Of a DNA stretch of 64,000 nucleotides, positions 48,700 through 60,165 are shown in pieces; within the stretch, counting starts at the first letter, position 1, and each line of letters begins with the position of its first letter. A program made the position numbers and the translations under genes. This DNA comes from Gloeopeniophorella convolvens. Taxonomy: Eukaryota; Basidiomycota; Agaricomycetes; Russulales. Where the stretch lies: contig WTXD01000007.1 in assembly GCA_022496205.1 (NCBI GenBank), positions 1-64,000 of the forward strand. The letters run 5' to 3'. The notes under the pieces were generated by a model. The model made no database searches. It was not told where the DNA came from and saw only the letters and a list, made by a program, of their open reading frames with translations.

Positions 48700-49994
48700 T
48701 CAGAGTCCCATTCTCTCGGCCAACGTCCGATCGCGGTCGCTGGCGCTATACCCACTGCCACTCCCGCCGCCGCCGCTCCCGCCACCTCCGCCTGAGCGGC
48801 CCTTGCGCCCGTGACCGCCGCTACGTCTGGACGTCCTGTCCCTGTCCTTCTCGCGTTCTCTTGGCCTGTCGCGATCGCGGTCGCGGTCACGTTCACGGTC
48901 GCGGTCCCTATCTCTTGGGCGGTCGCGGTCACGGGGCTCGCGCGGGGGAGACTTTGGTCGTGACCGTTGCTCGACTTCGCGCTCACGATCGCGCTCATGT
49001 TCGCCCTCTCGACTCAGGTCCCGCTCCCGGTCGCGTTCTCGGTCGCGCTCGTCGTCCACGACCATCTCGACCTTGCCGCTGGGCGCCTTCCGCATATCCG
49101 GCGACAATAAGGGGGACTGCTCGGGTGAGTCCATGTGGCGAGACATAGAGCGTCCGCGTGTCGGCGCTTGCAAGCGAGGAAGCGCATTGCTGGATGTCGC
49201 AGGGGAAGCGCGAGGGTCAGAAAGACGTGGCTTTTTGTGTGCGCGAGGCGCAGTGGGAGGCAGTTTGTTGAAACTGCTATTCCCGTTGCCACTCCCATTG
49301 GCACTACCACCGGCGTGTGTTTGCATATGTGGGGGGGCCTGATGAGCCGGACGTGATGGCGGCGCGTTCACTGTGCGGCTCGCAGACAGCGTATTCTCAT
49401 AGAGCTTCTCTATTTCTTCCCTGACGCGGCCGTGAGTATACTCTCATTGCAAAAGCGAGTAGAGCTTACTCAAGAGACCGGATAACCTGGTCAGATTCTA
49501 CCGAGCGGAGTCAACCCTAGCTCGGTGGCATATGATATCATATGCCATGCGTACCTCGAAGGGCTGCCTCCAGCTTCTGTACTGTCCGACTCAGACCACG
49601 CACTTCCTCTTTCAATTTCCCCGTCTCGGTCTTCTTGAGCAGTTCGTAAAGTTCGTCGTTCTCCTCCTGCAGGAGTTTGGCGCGCTGTGTGAGGGCTGTG
49701 TTCACAGTGCTCGAGAACGACTTGGAGCTGAATTCGGCGGAAGCGGCATCGATGTGAGGTTGGAGTATGGATAGAATGGTAGGTGTGAATTCAACGGGTT
49801 CCGTGAGAGAAGGGCCTGGCTGGGTAGAGAGGTATTGGCGAAGCGCATTGACCTCGTCCTATGAGTGTGCAAAATGCAGGTAAGCGGGGAGTCCAAGGAG
49901 CATTACGAAAGCGTACAGTTAATTCTGCTAGTTGGGCGTCCTTCACATGAACAAGGTTCTCTAGCTCCAGCTCACGGGAGGACGGTAGGTCCAT
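48700..49994 (-). CDS. WTAP/Mum2-like coiled-coil protein
   Basis: Likely homologue of WTAP/Mum2, the scaffold of the mRNA m6A methyltransferase complex. From the ATG at 49994: MDLPSSRELELENLVHVKD, then after a short intron DEVNALRQYLST, ILSILQPHIDAASAEFSSK, and a long coiled coil LLQEENDELYELLKKTETG, KLKEEVRGLSRTVQKLEAALRE, VIRSLE, EEIEKLYENTL. The ENDELYELLKKTETGKLKEEVR block is what I associate with fungal WTAP proteins. The C-terminal half is disordered with Arg-Asp/Arg-Glu dipeptide repeats (about 48836-49066), a PKSPP patch and Gly/Ser runs. Three introns are needed. The family call rests on the coiled coil and could be wrong. Confidence 0.62.
48836..49066 (-). repeat. coding Arg-Asp/Arg-Glu dipeptide repeat
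   Basis: A run of cgnga(c/g)-type hexamers encodes alternating RD/RE residues in the WTAP-like protein tail (RERDRERD, RPRDRDRDRERD). Such RE/RD domains mark nuclear speckle and splicing proteins. The repeat may vary in length between strains. Confidence 0.7.
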
Positions 49995-50496
49995 GGCGGG
50001 AGCAAACGGACGAAGGGCGCAACTGAAGCGCGTCTGAATAGCCGCGCGCCTCCGTGTAGATGACATAAGCGGAACATACGCCCGGGTATCGAGTATCGAG
50101 CACTGCTGCTGCACGCGCAAGTTCGACAATCCACAGCTGGTGCCATTGCTCACATTGTGTGATTAACAGCTATTTACCTATCGTAATCTACCAAGAGCGC
50201 ATGGAAAACACAGGACATGCGCGCATTACATCAAGAAATCCATTGCAGGTTATTATCCCGGCTGCCCTCGAACCATCCACCACGCGCACCACAACATCTC
50301 CCAGCGCACGCGACCTCACCGCGAGCGAACGCTTCGTCCGGGCTTGAGCACGTACTATAATCTTCAAAGGCGCTGGCTTTTCGGGCGACCCTTCCGAACA
50401 GCGGCTGCCAATCGGCCTGGCCCATCGCCGCTTGTATCCTTGTTGGCGGTATGATAGATGCAGTAATTGTAATGCGGGGTAGCGCAGGCATGGTTC
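49995..50496. other. intergenic region
   Basis: Promoter side of the WTAP-like gene and 3' side of the small copy B gene. Only short ORFs, no recognised gene. Confidence 0.5.
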
Positions 50497-50703
50497 CTAG
50501 AACCATCCGAATAGCCTTTTGATTGGGTATTTCTTTGAGCTCGTGTCCGTATTCCTCTTTTTCTGGGCTGGCACCGCGTTCGAGGAACGGAGAGCGTGAT
50601 GTAAATCGTCAAACATAGCGTGTTGGTCTCGAGGTGACTGGCCGAATAGCGAGAACGCGTGAGGAGATGTGAGGGATGTGAGTAAGGTTGGTTGGGAAGC
50701 CAT
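50497..50703 (-). CDS. small FSLFGQ-motif protein, copy B
   Basis: Intact 68-residue ORF with start at 50703. It has AFSLFGQSPRDQH at residue 16, FDDLHHALRSSN at 31, a Lys/Arg-rich part (AQKKRNTD, SKKYPIKR) and the end IKRLFGWF. Copy A, 8.9 kb away on the other strand, has the same blocks in the same order (AFSLFGQNPRDTH, YEDLGNILRPSN, LKRVFGLL). Two separate genes keeping the same spaced motifs argue that both are, or recently were, translated proteins. The amphipathic basic C-terminus could touch membranes or nucleic acids; no function is known to me. A ttttaaaag word lies about 140 bp upstream. Confidence 0.72.
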   Translation of the reverse strand: MASQPTLLTSLTSPHAFSLFGQSPRDQHAMFDDLHHALRSSNAVPAQKKRNTDTSSKKYPIKRLFGWF

Positions 50704-51682
50704 GGTAATTGGACGAGGCAGTGAAGGAGAGACGTGGTCGGATGGCCGGAAAAACGACAGTGGTCAGAGGATGGTGTGTACCCGACCCTCGAAAAGCAGG
50801 AAAAGAAACGCTGCCGACAGTGTCCCAGATGAAAGGATCAGGTCTTTTAAAACCTGGACAGTGGCGGCACCGGCAGGTGGGGAAGGTAATGGGGCCCGAG
50901 AGGGCGGGAGGCGTGCCGCCAACCCCCGCCGCCGAGCGCTACTTTAGGTGAGCAACAGCAGACGCCAGCTTGCCGACTTTGGTAAGAGCGCCACGCCAAT
51001 GGCGAGTCAGAAAGCAAGCGCTGCCCTCTGCAACGGATCTATCAGAAGAAAATGCAAGCTTCCTAGCATTGAGTTGGTCAAGCGAGCGAACAATACGAGG
51101 CCGGTGAGAGGTTGGCCAGCCCGAGAGTGTTGTTGCACCGCTGATCGGCGCGCGCCCGTGGAGGCCTGTGGACGGACCATATGCATAGGCAGGCGTGCCT
51201 TGGCAAACAAGGGCAAATAAGACAGAACCTTGTATATTTTCTCTTGCATCCATCTTCTGCATATATGCGCTCTCAGCATCCATCTAGTACATTTATGAGG
51301 TGAGTAGTCTTGGTTCTTGATCAACGCGTCTTGTTACAATCCTTTTGCTTTGATGACAATTTCTATTCACACTGTACGAACGGCTCGCACTATATTGATG
51401 CGGCCGCGGTGACTGTTTTCTACAACGGTAACTGAGCATGCTCCATACGTTCAGCTTTTCTGCGTTTGGGCTGTCTGAACCTCCAGCTGACTCGTTTTCA
51501 TATCCAGGTGTGACATCTAGTTCCTTGATGGTGGTGCATCACTCTTCTGTGCAATCGCGTCTTCCTGTAGATGGTTACCCTTGTCCCTCCCGTTCGCATA
51601 GACTTAAACTTTCTGTCATCAATAAAAGCTAGTGAGACACCTAGTCGTGTGCATCCATTGAAGCGAGCACGAGAGTTCCGTC
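50704..51682. other. promoter of small copy B and 3' side of STEEP1
   Basis: A near-palindrome with a TATA-like centre (caggtcttttaaaacctgg, 50840-50858) lies upstream of copy B. The rest contains only short ORFs. One (51438-51632) has FSFSAFG, but the likeness to the FSLFGQ proteins stops there. Confidence 0.45.
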
Positions 51683-52339
51683 TCACGTCTCTTCGTCGTC
51701 AAAGGCGTCGGGGGGCAATTCTCCCTGGATTTGGGTCAATGCCCCTTTGAGGATATATAGGAACGGACCCGAAGTCGCTGGAGGCGCGGTCGGTTGATAT
51801 GCCACGGGTAACGTACACCGGGGACACCGATATCTGTACTGCCGTTCGTGGCCGCCCGTCGTCCTAGAAGGGATAAGTTAGGGTACTTGTGGATGGGGTG
51901 CAGGCACAGACCTCTCAACGAGAATCGGCTCTGAGGGAAGCGCGTTCAGTTTGAAGGCCTTTGCTTTGGCACCATCTTCGTCCTGTGAGCGAACAATTAT
52001 TGCGCCGTCCGTATGCCTTGTAGGTAGTGACGATAGAGTGGAATCAATGACGAGCTGAAGACATTGGTTGTGAGACGAGACCACAGCTGCTGAGACTAAC
52101 AGAGACTTACGACGAATTCGCCGCATATGCAGTCTGAAGGGTCGGGTCGGCGAGCGGTCAGCGCGCATCTTTCGGGGCGGGACGGAAGGACGGCTCACAG
52201 TACACCCTCAGAGCGGCCGCTGACGATGCTGTGGGTCGTGCTGCAGACAGTAAGACAGATGGACTAGTGTGTACGCGCGACTGCGAGGCGCACCATCGGC
52301 TGAAGACGAAACGGCGGACCTGGAGATGACCTTGGGCAT
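51683..52339 (-). CDS. STEEP1 homologue (UPF0428/CXorf56 family)
   Basis: Human STEEP1 aids ER exit of STING and promotes membrane curvature; the family is widely conserved. The start at 52339 gives MPKVISRSAVSS. After removing an intron (about 52123-52235), YTLVHLSYYCICGEFVLVIDSTLSSLPTR matches the family CxCG block. Then come AFKLNALPSEPILVERTT, HERQYRYRCPRCTLPVAYQ with the second Cys pair, and GPFLYILKGALTQIQG, ending DDEET. Four cysteines in two pairs suggest one zinc site. Fungi lack STING, so the role here must be older and is unknown. Divergent from the AVO2-like gene, 172 bp between starts. Confidence 0.87.
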
Positions 52340-52511
52340 GGTGGGCGCGAAACAATTATGCGAACGCCGGAAAGAATGGTTCCGGAGACACTGACACTGC
52401 ACGGACAGACACAGCCATATCACGTAACGGCTAATTGGAACAGCGGACTTGAAGCGATGCTCACGCTGTTGTTCTCCTCTACCCCCCTGCTTTCACCTTT
52501 TCTGTCGCACC

Positions 52512-54502
52512 ATGGCAGAAAAAGACACCAGTTCGCGCCTAAGGAAGGCGGTCAGAGGTACGCTGCACGCCACACTGCTTTATGTGCTGCTGACCGTCCC
52601 TCAGAGAACAATCTCTTCCTCGTCAAGCGCCTCATACAACGCATAGACATACGAAATCCTGATCCTGGCCAGAAACGGTACACGTCGCTAGCATGGGCCG
52701 CGGTCGAAGGAAACGAGGAGATGTTTGAATACTTGCTTGGTGCAGGGCATGACGATGACGAACTTAGCAGGGTGCGACCTGCCATAACTCCCCGCACACA
52801 TCGTTCTTATCACATTGCACCAGGATTCTGAGAACAGCACGATCCTCATTCTACTCGCTGACACGATGTCCCCCATGACCACGCCCTACGCGTCTTCTGA
52901 CCCCGACTGGATGGGTGCAGCTCTCCGGATGGCAAGAATGTACTATGACCGGTACACCTTCATCCTGGACTGGTCGGACTCGTCAGGGAGAACTGCATTG
53001 CATGTTGCAGCTCAAAAGGGCAAGGAAGAACTTGTTCGAGTGCGCGTCGCTTGGTTGCTAGTAACCTGGCCAACCATTGATTCATTCTTAGATGCTTTGT
53101 GACTTGGGGGCGGATTTTGACCTTTCTGACAATCAGGGAAACACACCATTGCATTAGTAAGTCATGCTAAACACACACAGTCTCTCTCTAACCTCGCGAC
53201 CCAGCGCGAGCTCTTGGGGCCACATACCTGTGCGTGATTCCTGTACTATTTGGGGAGCCATCCACATATCAACTCATCACGTAGATCGTGCAACTATTGA
53301 TTGAGCGGGGCTGTCAGTTCGCCGCCAAAAACAACCAAGGGTACACACCGTCAGATTACGCATACTCGTGAGTGTTCGATGTCGTCGCAAGATCTGTTGA
53401 TGTGTTCATTCCTCGGATCAGATATAGTATCCGTGATACCCTTGAAAGCACCGCTCGCACGCAAGTTGAGCTCAACAAGAAGGCTCGACGGGTATTCGCC
53501 CAGGCTGCCGCCCGAGCTGCGGAGTTGGAGGGCTATGAGCCACCGATGAAATCCCTCGGTGTGGGTAACTCGATGCGGAATCGCAGTGGGTCTGCTGCCA
53601 GTTATACGACTGCGACCACGGACAGTGGTGACGTGGAAAGTTTGCCATCGGGACGCTCGTATAATAGCGGCATCTCTTCCACTTCCCCCCATCACGCGTA
53701 CCGGTCGGGCGCTTCTTCATCAGGAAGCACTGGCACATTCTCAGCCTCTTCGCCAACACCCGCCCTCTCGTACTCCGGCAACTCCCTTATGTCCTCTGTT
53801 TCTAATCCTGTGTCTGCGCTATCGCCAATCGCGTCGCGGGTACGAGAGAAGGATGCTAACGCCATGGAGGCGTATCTTCGCCGAAATCGCAGCGGGAGTG
53901 GGTCGACTGACGTCAAGACGCCAGAATCGTCTGGTCCTTCGCCTGTCACGCCTGCTAGTGGTACACAGGTCTCCGCTGGTCCCTCTGCAAATGGCGATGA
54001 TCTTGCTTCCCTTCCGGATGTAAGCGGATCTGTCGCCCCGCGACGCCGCCTACGGCCGTCGCTGTCGGCCGCTCAGCTTCGAAGCCATCCTAGGCCGCCC
54101 TTTATTGTCACAACACATGCATCACAGGATATGACCAGGAGCCGTGCGGGAACCAACCCGACGATCATGGTACCAAGCTCCCCCAACTCCCCATCTCCCG
54201 ACATTAACGCGACTCCCCCCAATTCTCGAGCCCCTCCAGCTCGAGGTAGCTCCCTCAATGCGCTCGCCGCAACGAACCAAGATGGGAATTCGGAGAGCTT
54301 CGTCGGTCCTTCAAGCGAGTACGCGGTCTTCCCCGATCCTCCAGAGGAGCCGAGTCCAAATGGGACGCCGACCGTAACAAACACCACACCGACGTCAAGT
54401 CGTCGGTTACCGTTCCACATACTATCGAAACCGCTACCAAGCATCGATCTCCATCATAACCATGGACATCGGCGAGGAGCGTCGATCCACTCTTTGCGTT
54501 GA
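52512..54502 (+). CDS. AVO2: AVO2-like ankyrin-repeat protein (TORC2 subunit type)
   Basis: The N-terminus resembles yeast Avo2, a non-essential TORC2 subunit: SSRLRKAVRENNLFLVKRL, RYTSLAWAAVEGNEEMFEYLLGAGHDDDELSR, then SGRTALHVAAQKGKEELVRMLCDLGADFDLSDNQGNTPLHY, ASSWGHIPIVQLLIERGCQFAAKNNQGYTPSDYAYS. That is four or five ankyrin repeats in about 250 residues. The rest is Ser/Pro/Thr-rich, as in Avo2, and ends HRRGASIHSLR. Introns are small and placed within repeats. The spacing and order of the first three repeats fit Avo2 better than generic ankyrin proteins, but the tail gives no further proof. Confidence 0.75.
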
Positions 54503-54902
54503 TGTAGACGTGTATTGAGAGTACCTAGCCACTGTTGTGATGTCAGCTGTATACCGCGTGCGCCGTGTATCACTCGTTGGACAGTATTTATTGACCGCTA
54601 TGTGACAAATTTTGTACCGTGTACTTATGCCGCCGGGATGTAGGGATGATCGTTACTGCTGAATTCCAAATGGGATGCAGTCGGTGGATTGTTCACTCAT
54701 CGCGATTCTTTCGGGTGCCGAGTCAGATCTTATCGCGCTTTGTATCGGAGAACGCCGAAGGCACAAAGCGGTCCGGTGACATGGACACAGCGCGTAGCCG
54801 GATTTAGCCGTCCTTGCAGCAGTCTCGCGTCCGAGGGCAGCCCTATCTTCTCTCCTCCCTGTCACCACCACACGCTCCAGCAAGCCCACCTGCTGCTACA
54901 AC

Positions 54903-57425
54903 ATGGCCCTTCCACCCAGCCCCGGCGCTGATCCTGATCCCACAACCCAGATTCCATGGCCCGGCGCACGTAAGAGATCAGACCAGGACGTCAACACACA
55001 CAGCGCAGCCGCCCCGGCCAATGGCAATTCACCCTACAATGTGCCACGAGGAAGCACCAGGCCAGAGGCCAATGGGCAGAACGGAAAGCGGCGGCTCTCA
55101 ACTCTCGATCTGTTCAATCTTAGTATTTCCATGGCGGGCGCCCAGATCGCTTGGACCGTTGAACTCGGGTAAACGGACCTTGTCCCAACTCCCCGTGCCG
55201 TGCTTACCGTGACCATAGATATGGGACTCCATTCTTGCTATCGTTGGGGCTCTCTGAGCAGCTCACGAGTCTGGTATGGCTGGCGGGCCCGATCTCCGGT
55301 CTGATTGCACAACCAGTTATCGGTGGGCACAGCGAATCCCGCTTCCTTCGTCATCCTTACGAAATAGTGTCTTCTAGGTGCGATTTCTGACTCGTCTACA
55401 TCTAAGTATCGTCGGCGGTACTGGATTGCACTGTCGACTGTCGTTCTCGTGGTTTCTACAATGGCGTTAGCCTACTGCCAAGAAATTGCTGCTGTCTTCG
55501 TGGACATCTTCCATATTGGCGCTGGAGACTGGGACCCGAAGCAACACAAACAAGTAAGTCTGCCATAGGTTATATGTCCGACGTCTTATAACTTCCATGC
55601 AGGCATCTAGTGTGGCCATTGGACTCGCTGTTGTTTCTTTCTACCTCCTGGACTTTGCTCTGAACGCTCTACAAGCGTCCCTTCGCAATCTTCTGCTTGA
55701 TATCGCACCCCCCGAGCAACTTAGTGCTGGAAATGCATGGCACAGTAGGATGACTCAGGCGGGAAATATCGTTGGTTACGGATTTGGTTTCCTTCCCCTG
55801 GCCAGTCTCCCCATCATCCGCCTGCTGGGCGGTGATCAATTCAGGAAGTTCTGTATCCTGGTGATGATCGTACTAGTGGGCACTGTGTGGATCACATGTT
55901 ACACACAGGAGGAGAAAAACCGAGACTTGCAGCGGGAATCCGAAGGGTGCGTTGCTCGAGTTGTGTATGTGTGCAGTCACCCATCTTTCCTAGGACGTTC
56001 CGGGAGATATTCAACAACATCTATATCGCTGTCGTCGCCCTTCCAAAACCGATCAGGCGGGTGTGCTATGTACAGATCTTTGCCTTCATGGGCTGGTGTG
56101 TACCTGATGCTTTCTATGGACCCCTAAGCTGACCACGTGCCCCAAGGTTCCCATTCCTGTTCTACTCGTGAGCAATGCCGGGCCCCGGTGATGTCTCAAT
56201 GTTCATGCTTGTTCCACAGTACCACATACGTGGGCCAGGTGATGGCGGCTCAAGATGACAAGGAGCCGGATAAGGACCTTGCTACGCGCACCGGCGCGCT
56301 CGCCATGCTTCTCCACAGTCTTGGTATTGGTCGCGTTTTATGAGTCATTTCCACTGACATTCATTCCTGTGGCAGTCGCTGTCGCTGCTGGTACTATCCT
56401 GCCGCACCTTGCGCGCCGGGATGTACGCCTGCTGGCGCAGGATGAGGATGAAGACGGGGATTCCGAGATCGCGCATCTCCGGGACACCGTCCAGAGGTGG
56501 CAAGCGGAGGCGGCGCGGAAGGGCAAGCCACTGCGACTTCCGATAATGCCATTCTTGCTGCGTAATATCTGGATGGGAGCCATGCTATTGTTCAGTTTCC
56601 TCTCGGCCTGCACTTTCTTCGTTACGCAGGTTTGGCAGGTTCGTGATCCTGGACCCCCTCACCATAGTGCCGCGCTGACCAAATTTCATTCAGGCCATCG
56701 CAGTTGTCAGCTTGATCGGTATCTGCTGGGCGGTGGCGTGCTGGGTCCCCTTTGCTATCATCATGGAGGTCAGCAGCCCCCTCTAGCTTCAGAGTATATG
56801 TCTGATACTCAATATTACTTCCAGTTCCTCAAAGAGCTGGATCAGCCAACGCCTGAAGACAGACCCACACGCGACACGAGCCGCAATACTTCGCATACTA
56901 GGACTGCGTCGACGCCAAACCTTCTCGGCCGCAATTTGCTCAACGAGCGCCAGCCTTTGCTCACTCGGCGCCGTTCTTTCGAGGACCAGGTGGACACCGG
57001 GGACGCTCAGAAGCGCGCCCCTGTTGCTGGGGGGACCATTCTTGGAATTCACAACCTGGCAATCGTATTCCCGCAATTCTTGGTTCGTTTCACATATCCT
57101 ATAACAATATCTGCAACCTCTAAATGGGATTTAAAGACCGCGCTCGCCTCTAGCGCAATATTCAGACTCGTTGACGCCGACGTTGATGATGACCCAACGA
57201 ATAATAATGCATACTACGGTAAGAACGGCGTTGCCTGGGTTCTCCGCTTCGGCGGAATGTGTACGCTGGTATGTGTCTCGACCAGTATCGTACCTCCGTG
57301 TGTTGACGATGATTGGGTAGTTTGGAGCCCTCCTTTGCCGCATGGTCCCTCCTACCCGAACAGAGAAAGAGATGCGGCGTCGTCTGGGTGAGATGAGGGA
57401 GCTCAAGCGCGAGCAAATTCCTTAA
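54903..57425 (+). CDS. SUT-type sugar/proton symporter (GPH family)
   Basis: Plasma-membrane uptake of sucrose, maltose or other alpha-glucosides with protons, as in S. pombe Sut1 and plant SUTs. After a 60-residue lead: STLDLFNLSISMAGAQIAWTVELGYGTPFLLSLG, SLVWLAGPISGLIAQPVIGAISD with SKYRRRYW (RRR signature), FALNALQASLRNLLLDIAP, and GNIVGYGFGFLPL. The second half has RRVCYVQIFAFMGWFPFLFYSTTYVG, SLVAVAAGTILPHLARRD, ACTFFVTQVWQ, and GTILGIHNLAIVFPQFLV. A long loop carries Ser/Arg-rich residues before the last helices. About eight introns; the one at about 56322-56374 removes an apparent frame break. Exact sugar is unknown. Stop at 57423-57425. Confidence 0.9.
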
Positions 57426-57568
57426 ACGCGTCATTCTTTCTGTACTTCCTTCGCACACCCCACCGCACTTCATCGTTGTATTTTATAATTGTCGCAAGCA
57501 TACTAAGGAATGTTGGTTTACATGTTTACTTTTTTTGGCCCCAAGCGGACTTTATCACCCTAGTCTCA

Positions 57569-60165
57569 TTACGCAGTCAGGATACATAGTGCATAATCCC
57601 AATTGTTTTGGTCTCGTGTAGATATGGAACGGCAAGGGATATGAGTGACAGCTGGGCCATCCGGCCCAAACACATCTTGCAGTGTTGGCACATCTACGAC
57701 TTGTTTGAGTAAACAGCCCATGCCAAGTCCATGGTACACCCGGCTTCTCACCTCTCGCTGTCGTGTTGTAGAACAATCGCACAGAAATCATATGTGCGAG
57801 CTTGTCTTCAAGGGAGGCAACAGTCCTCAATCGCTGAAGAGCGGCCGCCCCGTTTTGACCTCTCCCACAGATGATTGTACCTGACGCTGCGGTGTGCGGG
57901 AAATATGACACCTCATACCAGACTTCGGAGCTGGGCTCGGTAAGTGCACCTAGACGGGTGTCAGACGCGGTCTGTGTGAGAGACTGAGGCAGTACCAGAG
58001 TCATATGATGGAGGACGAGACTCGAGCGAAGAATCTCCGTCTTCGTCCACGACAGCCCCGCGTCCTGTGTGGTAGAGAACTTGCTTCTCGACCAGTGCAC
58101 CCTTCGGGAGCTCCTTTACCACCACAAAGAGGCTAGGAGCCTTGTTATCTCTCTTAGGACAGCTGGTCAGGGTGCGGTGTCGCCACCACGTAACTCGGGT
58201 CTACTCACGTCCAGACTCTTGGCGGCCATCTTTACATGTGGCATATGAGATTCGTGGGCGAGCCAATAGAGGATTGTCTGGGCGTGTCCAGTCCATCCGC
58301 CACCCGCGTTGCTGGCCACAGCAGCTATGACCCGATCTGCGTGCTGCGAGGATAGAGGAATCTCCATCGCAAGATCGCGCGGCGACGGTAATGTCAAGGA
58401 ACTGGGTATGAGGCCAATCTGGCCAGAGACGAAGACTCGCTCGTCGGCCTAAACAAGAATGTCCATTCACCCGACAGGACAATGTGCGAGTAAATGAACC
58501 TACGATGATCGTCTGGGAGTACGGGCCAATGTTTGCTGGTGCCCAGTAGCTCAGACCTTGGACATGCAGCGCCTGCCGATCGGACGACTTCTGCTCGGCA
58601 TATGCGACACAGTCGAGCGTCACCCGGAGGGCATGCACCATGTCCACCGCGACGCATGCCCGTGCCGGGGGACTTACGCCAAAGTAGGTTGCATACACCG
58701 CGTTAATCGCAGCGAAGTCTTTCATGTCCGAGATAAATATGTTGATATTTGTGAGCTGTGAGAGGGATAACGAATGCTCGTGGAGACATCCTGATATCCG
58801 AGGGAGATCAGCAGGTGGACGGGGGGCCCCTGTAGGGTCTCACTTTGGAGCGTGTCAAAGCACTCTCGTACCTCAGCTTCTAGAGATACAGCGGGGGCGT
58901 TATCAATATCCCTGTGTATGTTGCCGATTGCGACCCAGTTGCCGACCCGCTTGGCTCTATGTCGGGTTGTGTGATAATTAACAGGAGAGTGACTTGGAAT
59001 ATGGCGAGCCTGATTCGATGTCTCACTGTGCTCGTCCTCCGCGATCGCATTTCGGACCTGTTCTGCGACGTCGTTGTAGGGATCGTCAAGCAACGCCGGA
59101 ACCGTAACCTCGATAGGATGCTCAGGTTTCGCGCTCAGCTCGGCGCTCCGGATGCGGAGGAACGCGACCGTTGCAAAGCCACTGTCAGAGTGGACTACAG
59201 TCTCGGTCTCCAGTCTAAAGATCCACGATACGTGAGAGCACGTTCAAGGAAACGCCCGATGACGCTCACAAGTTGACCCGGTGCTTGAACAGTGGGCAGT
59301 CGAGAGTCAAAGTCTCATACTCGCCACCTTCACCGCATATGTGCGAACCGTACAAAGTATTCTGTAGCAGAGCAGTCAGCATCGCCGCGTCGCCTTTCCA
59401 AATTACCCGGGTTCACCAGTTTCGTCAAGGTGGGCTGCATCTCAGACAGACTTTTGCCAAGGTGTTTGGTGGTCAGACCAATGCCAGCGACTTTTATGAG
59501 TATGGCCTCCATTCCTGCATCAATCATCTCCGAGAGTAGCTCTGCTTGGTCCCTTTGCCACAAGTAACACAGGGGTGTCAAAGATAGCCTCTGGCACCTG
59601 CGAATGCACATGAGTGCTTCTGGGGTTCGTGGGCGGAGAGTGGAAGCTCACACATGTTCGACGCGAACACGCTGGTAGTTTGAAAGGATGGCGCCGACAG
59701 AGACGCCTTGCACGTCGGGATGTCGAGACTGCAGTATACCAGACGCTCAACGGGGAAAAGGGATGTATTGACGGAGCCTGCATTACTTTGACATCAGCGA
59801 GCAAAGCGTACAGATCTTCGGTCTCGTCTCCGTCGGTCCCCCCGCGGTTCTTCGCGTCTCTGCCACCGTACTCCGAGTCTTGCACAAGCGCGGCGCCACT
59901 GATGACCTTCCGATACAGGGGAACCTCCAGCGCGCGAGCAACGAACTCTATCGCGTCTTGGCCGACTGTTTGGTACATATACGAATCGAGTTCCTCTGCG
60001 GCAGACGCCGTCAGGACGGTTGCAGTGCAGAGCGAAGAGCCACGCACCTTTTCCCTGCTCTGGGCACAGTGATGCAGCAGCGATCATCTCATGGCCGTGT
60101 TTGTGGCAGTGGAGGAGGTTGAAGCAGCTGTCCTTGCCGCCGCTGAGGAGGGCGACGTACTTCAT
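57569..60165 (-). CDS. DPH6: diphthine-ammonia ligase with C-terminal RidA-like domains
   Basis: Last step of diphthamide synthesis on EF2, using ATP and ammonium. The start at 60165 gives MKYVALLSGGKDSCFNLLH with the PP-loop SGGKDS. Then ELDSYMYQTVGQDAIEFVA, PLYRKVISG, LYALLADVK, CYLWQRDQAELLSEMI, AGIGLTTKHLGKSL, and NTLYGSHICGEGGEYETLTLDCP-type residues. As in yeast Dph6, two RidA/YjgF-like domains follow (YWAPANIGPYSQ, then VFVSGQIGLIPSS), plus a C-terminal part with LPKGALVEKQVLYHTGRG and a final exon ending WDYALCILTA. About ten introns. Divergent from the PheRS beta gene with 100 bp between starts. Confidence 0.93.

Noticed and set aside
51438..51632. Possible third FSLFGQ-type protein (contains FSFSAFG)
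   Set aside because: Only a few residues are alike; the PRD.H block, the DL...LR.SN block and the KR.FG end are missing.
56310..56380. Apparent frame break in the sugar symporter
   Set aside because: An intron gtattg...ggcag joins LLHSL to VAVAAGTILPHL in frame.
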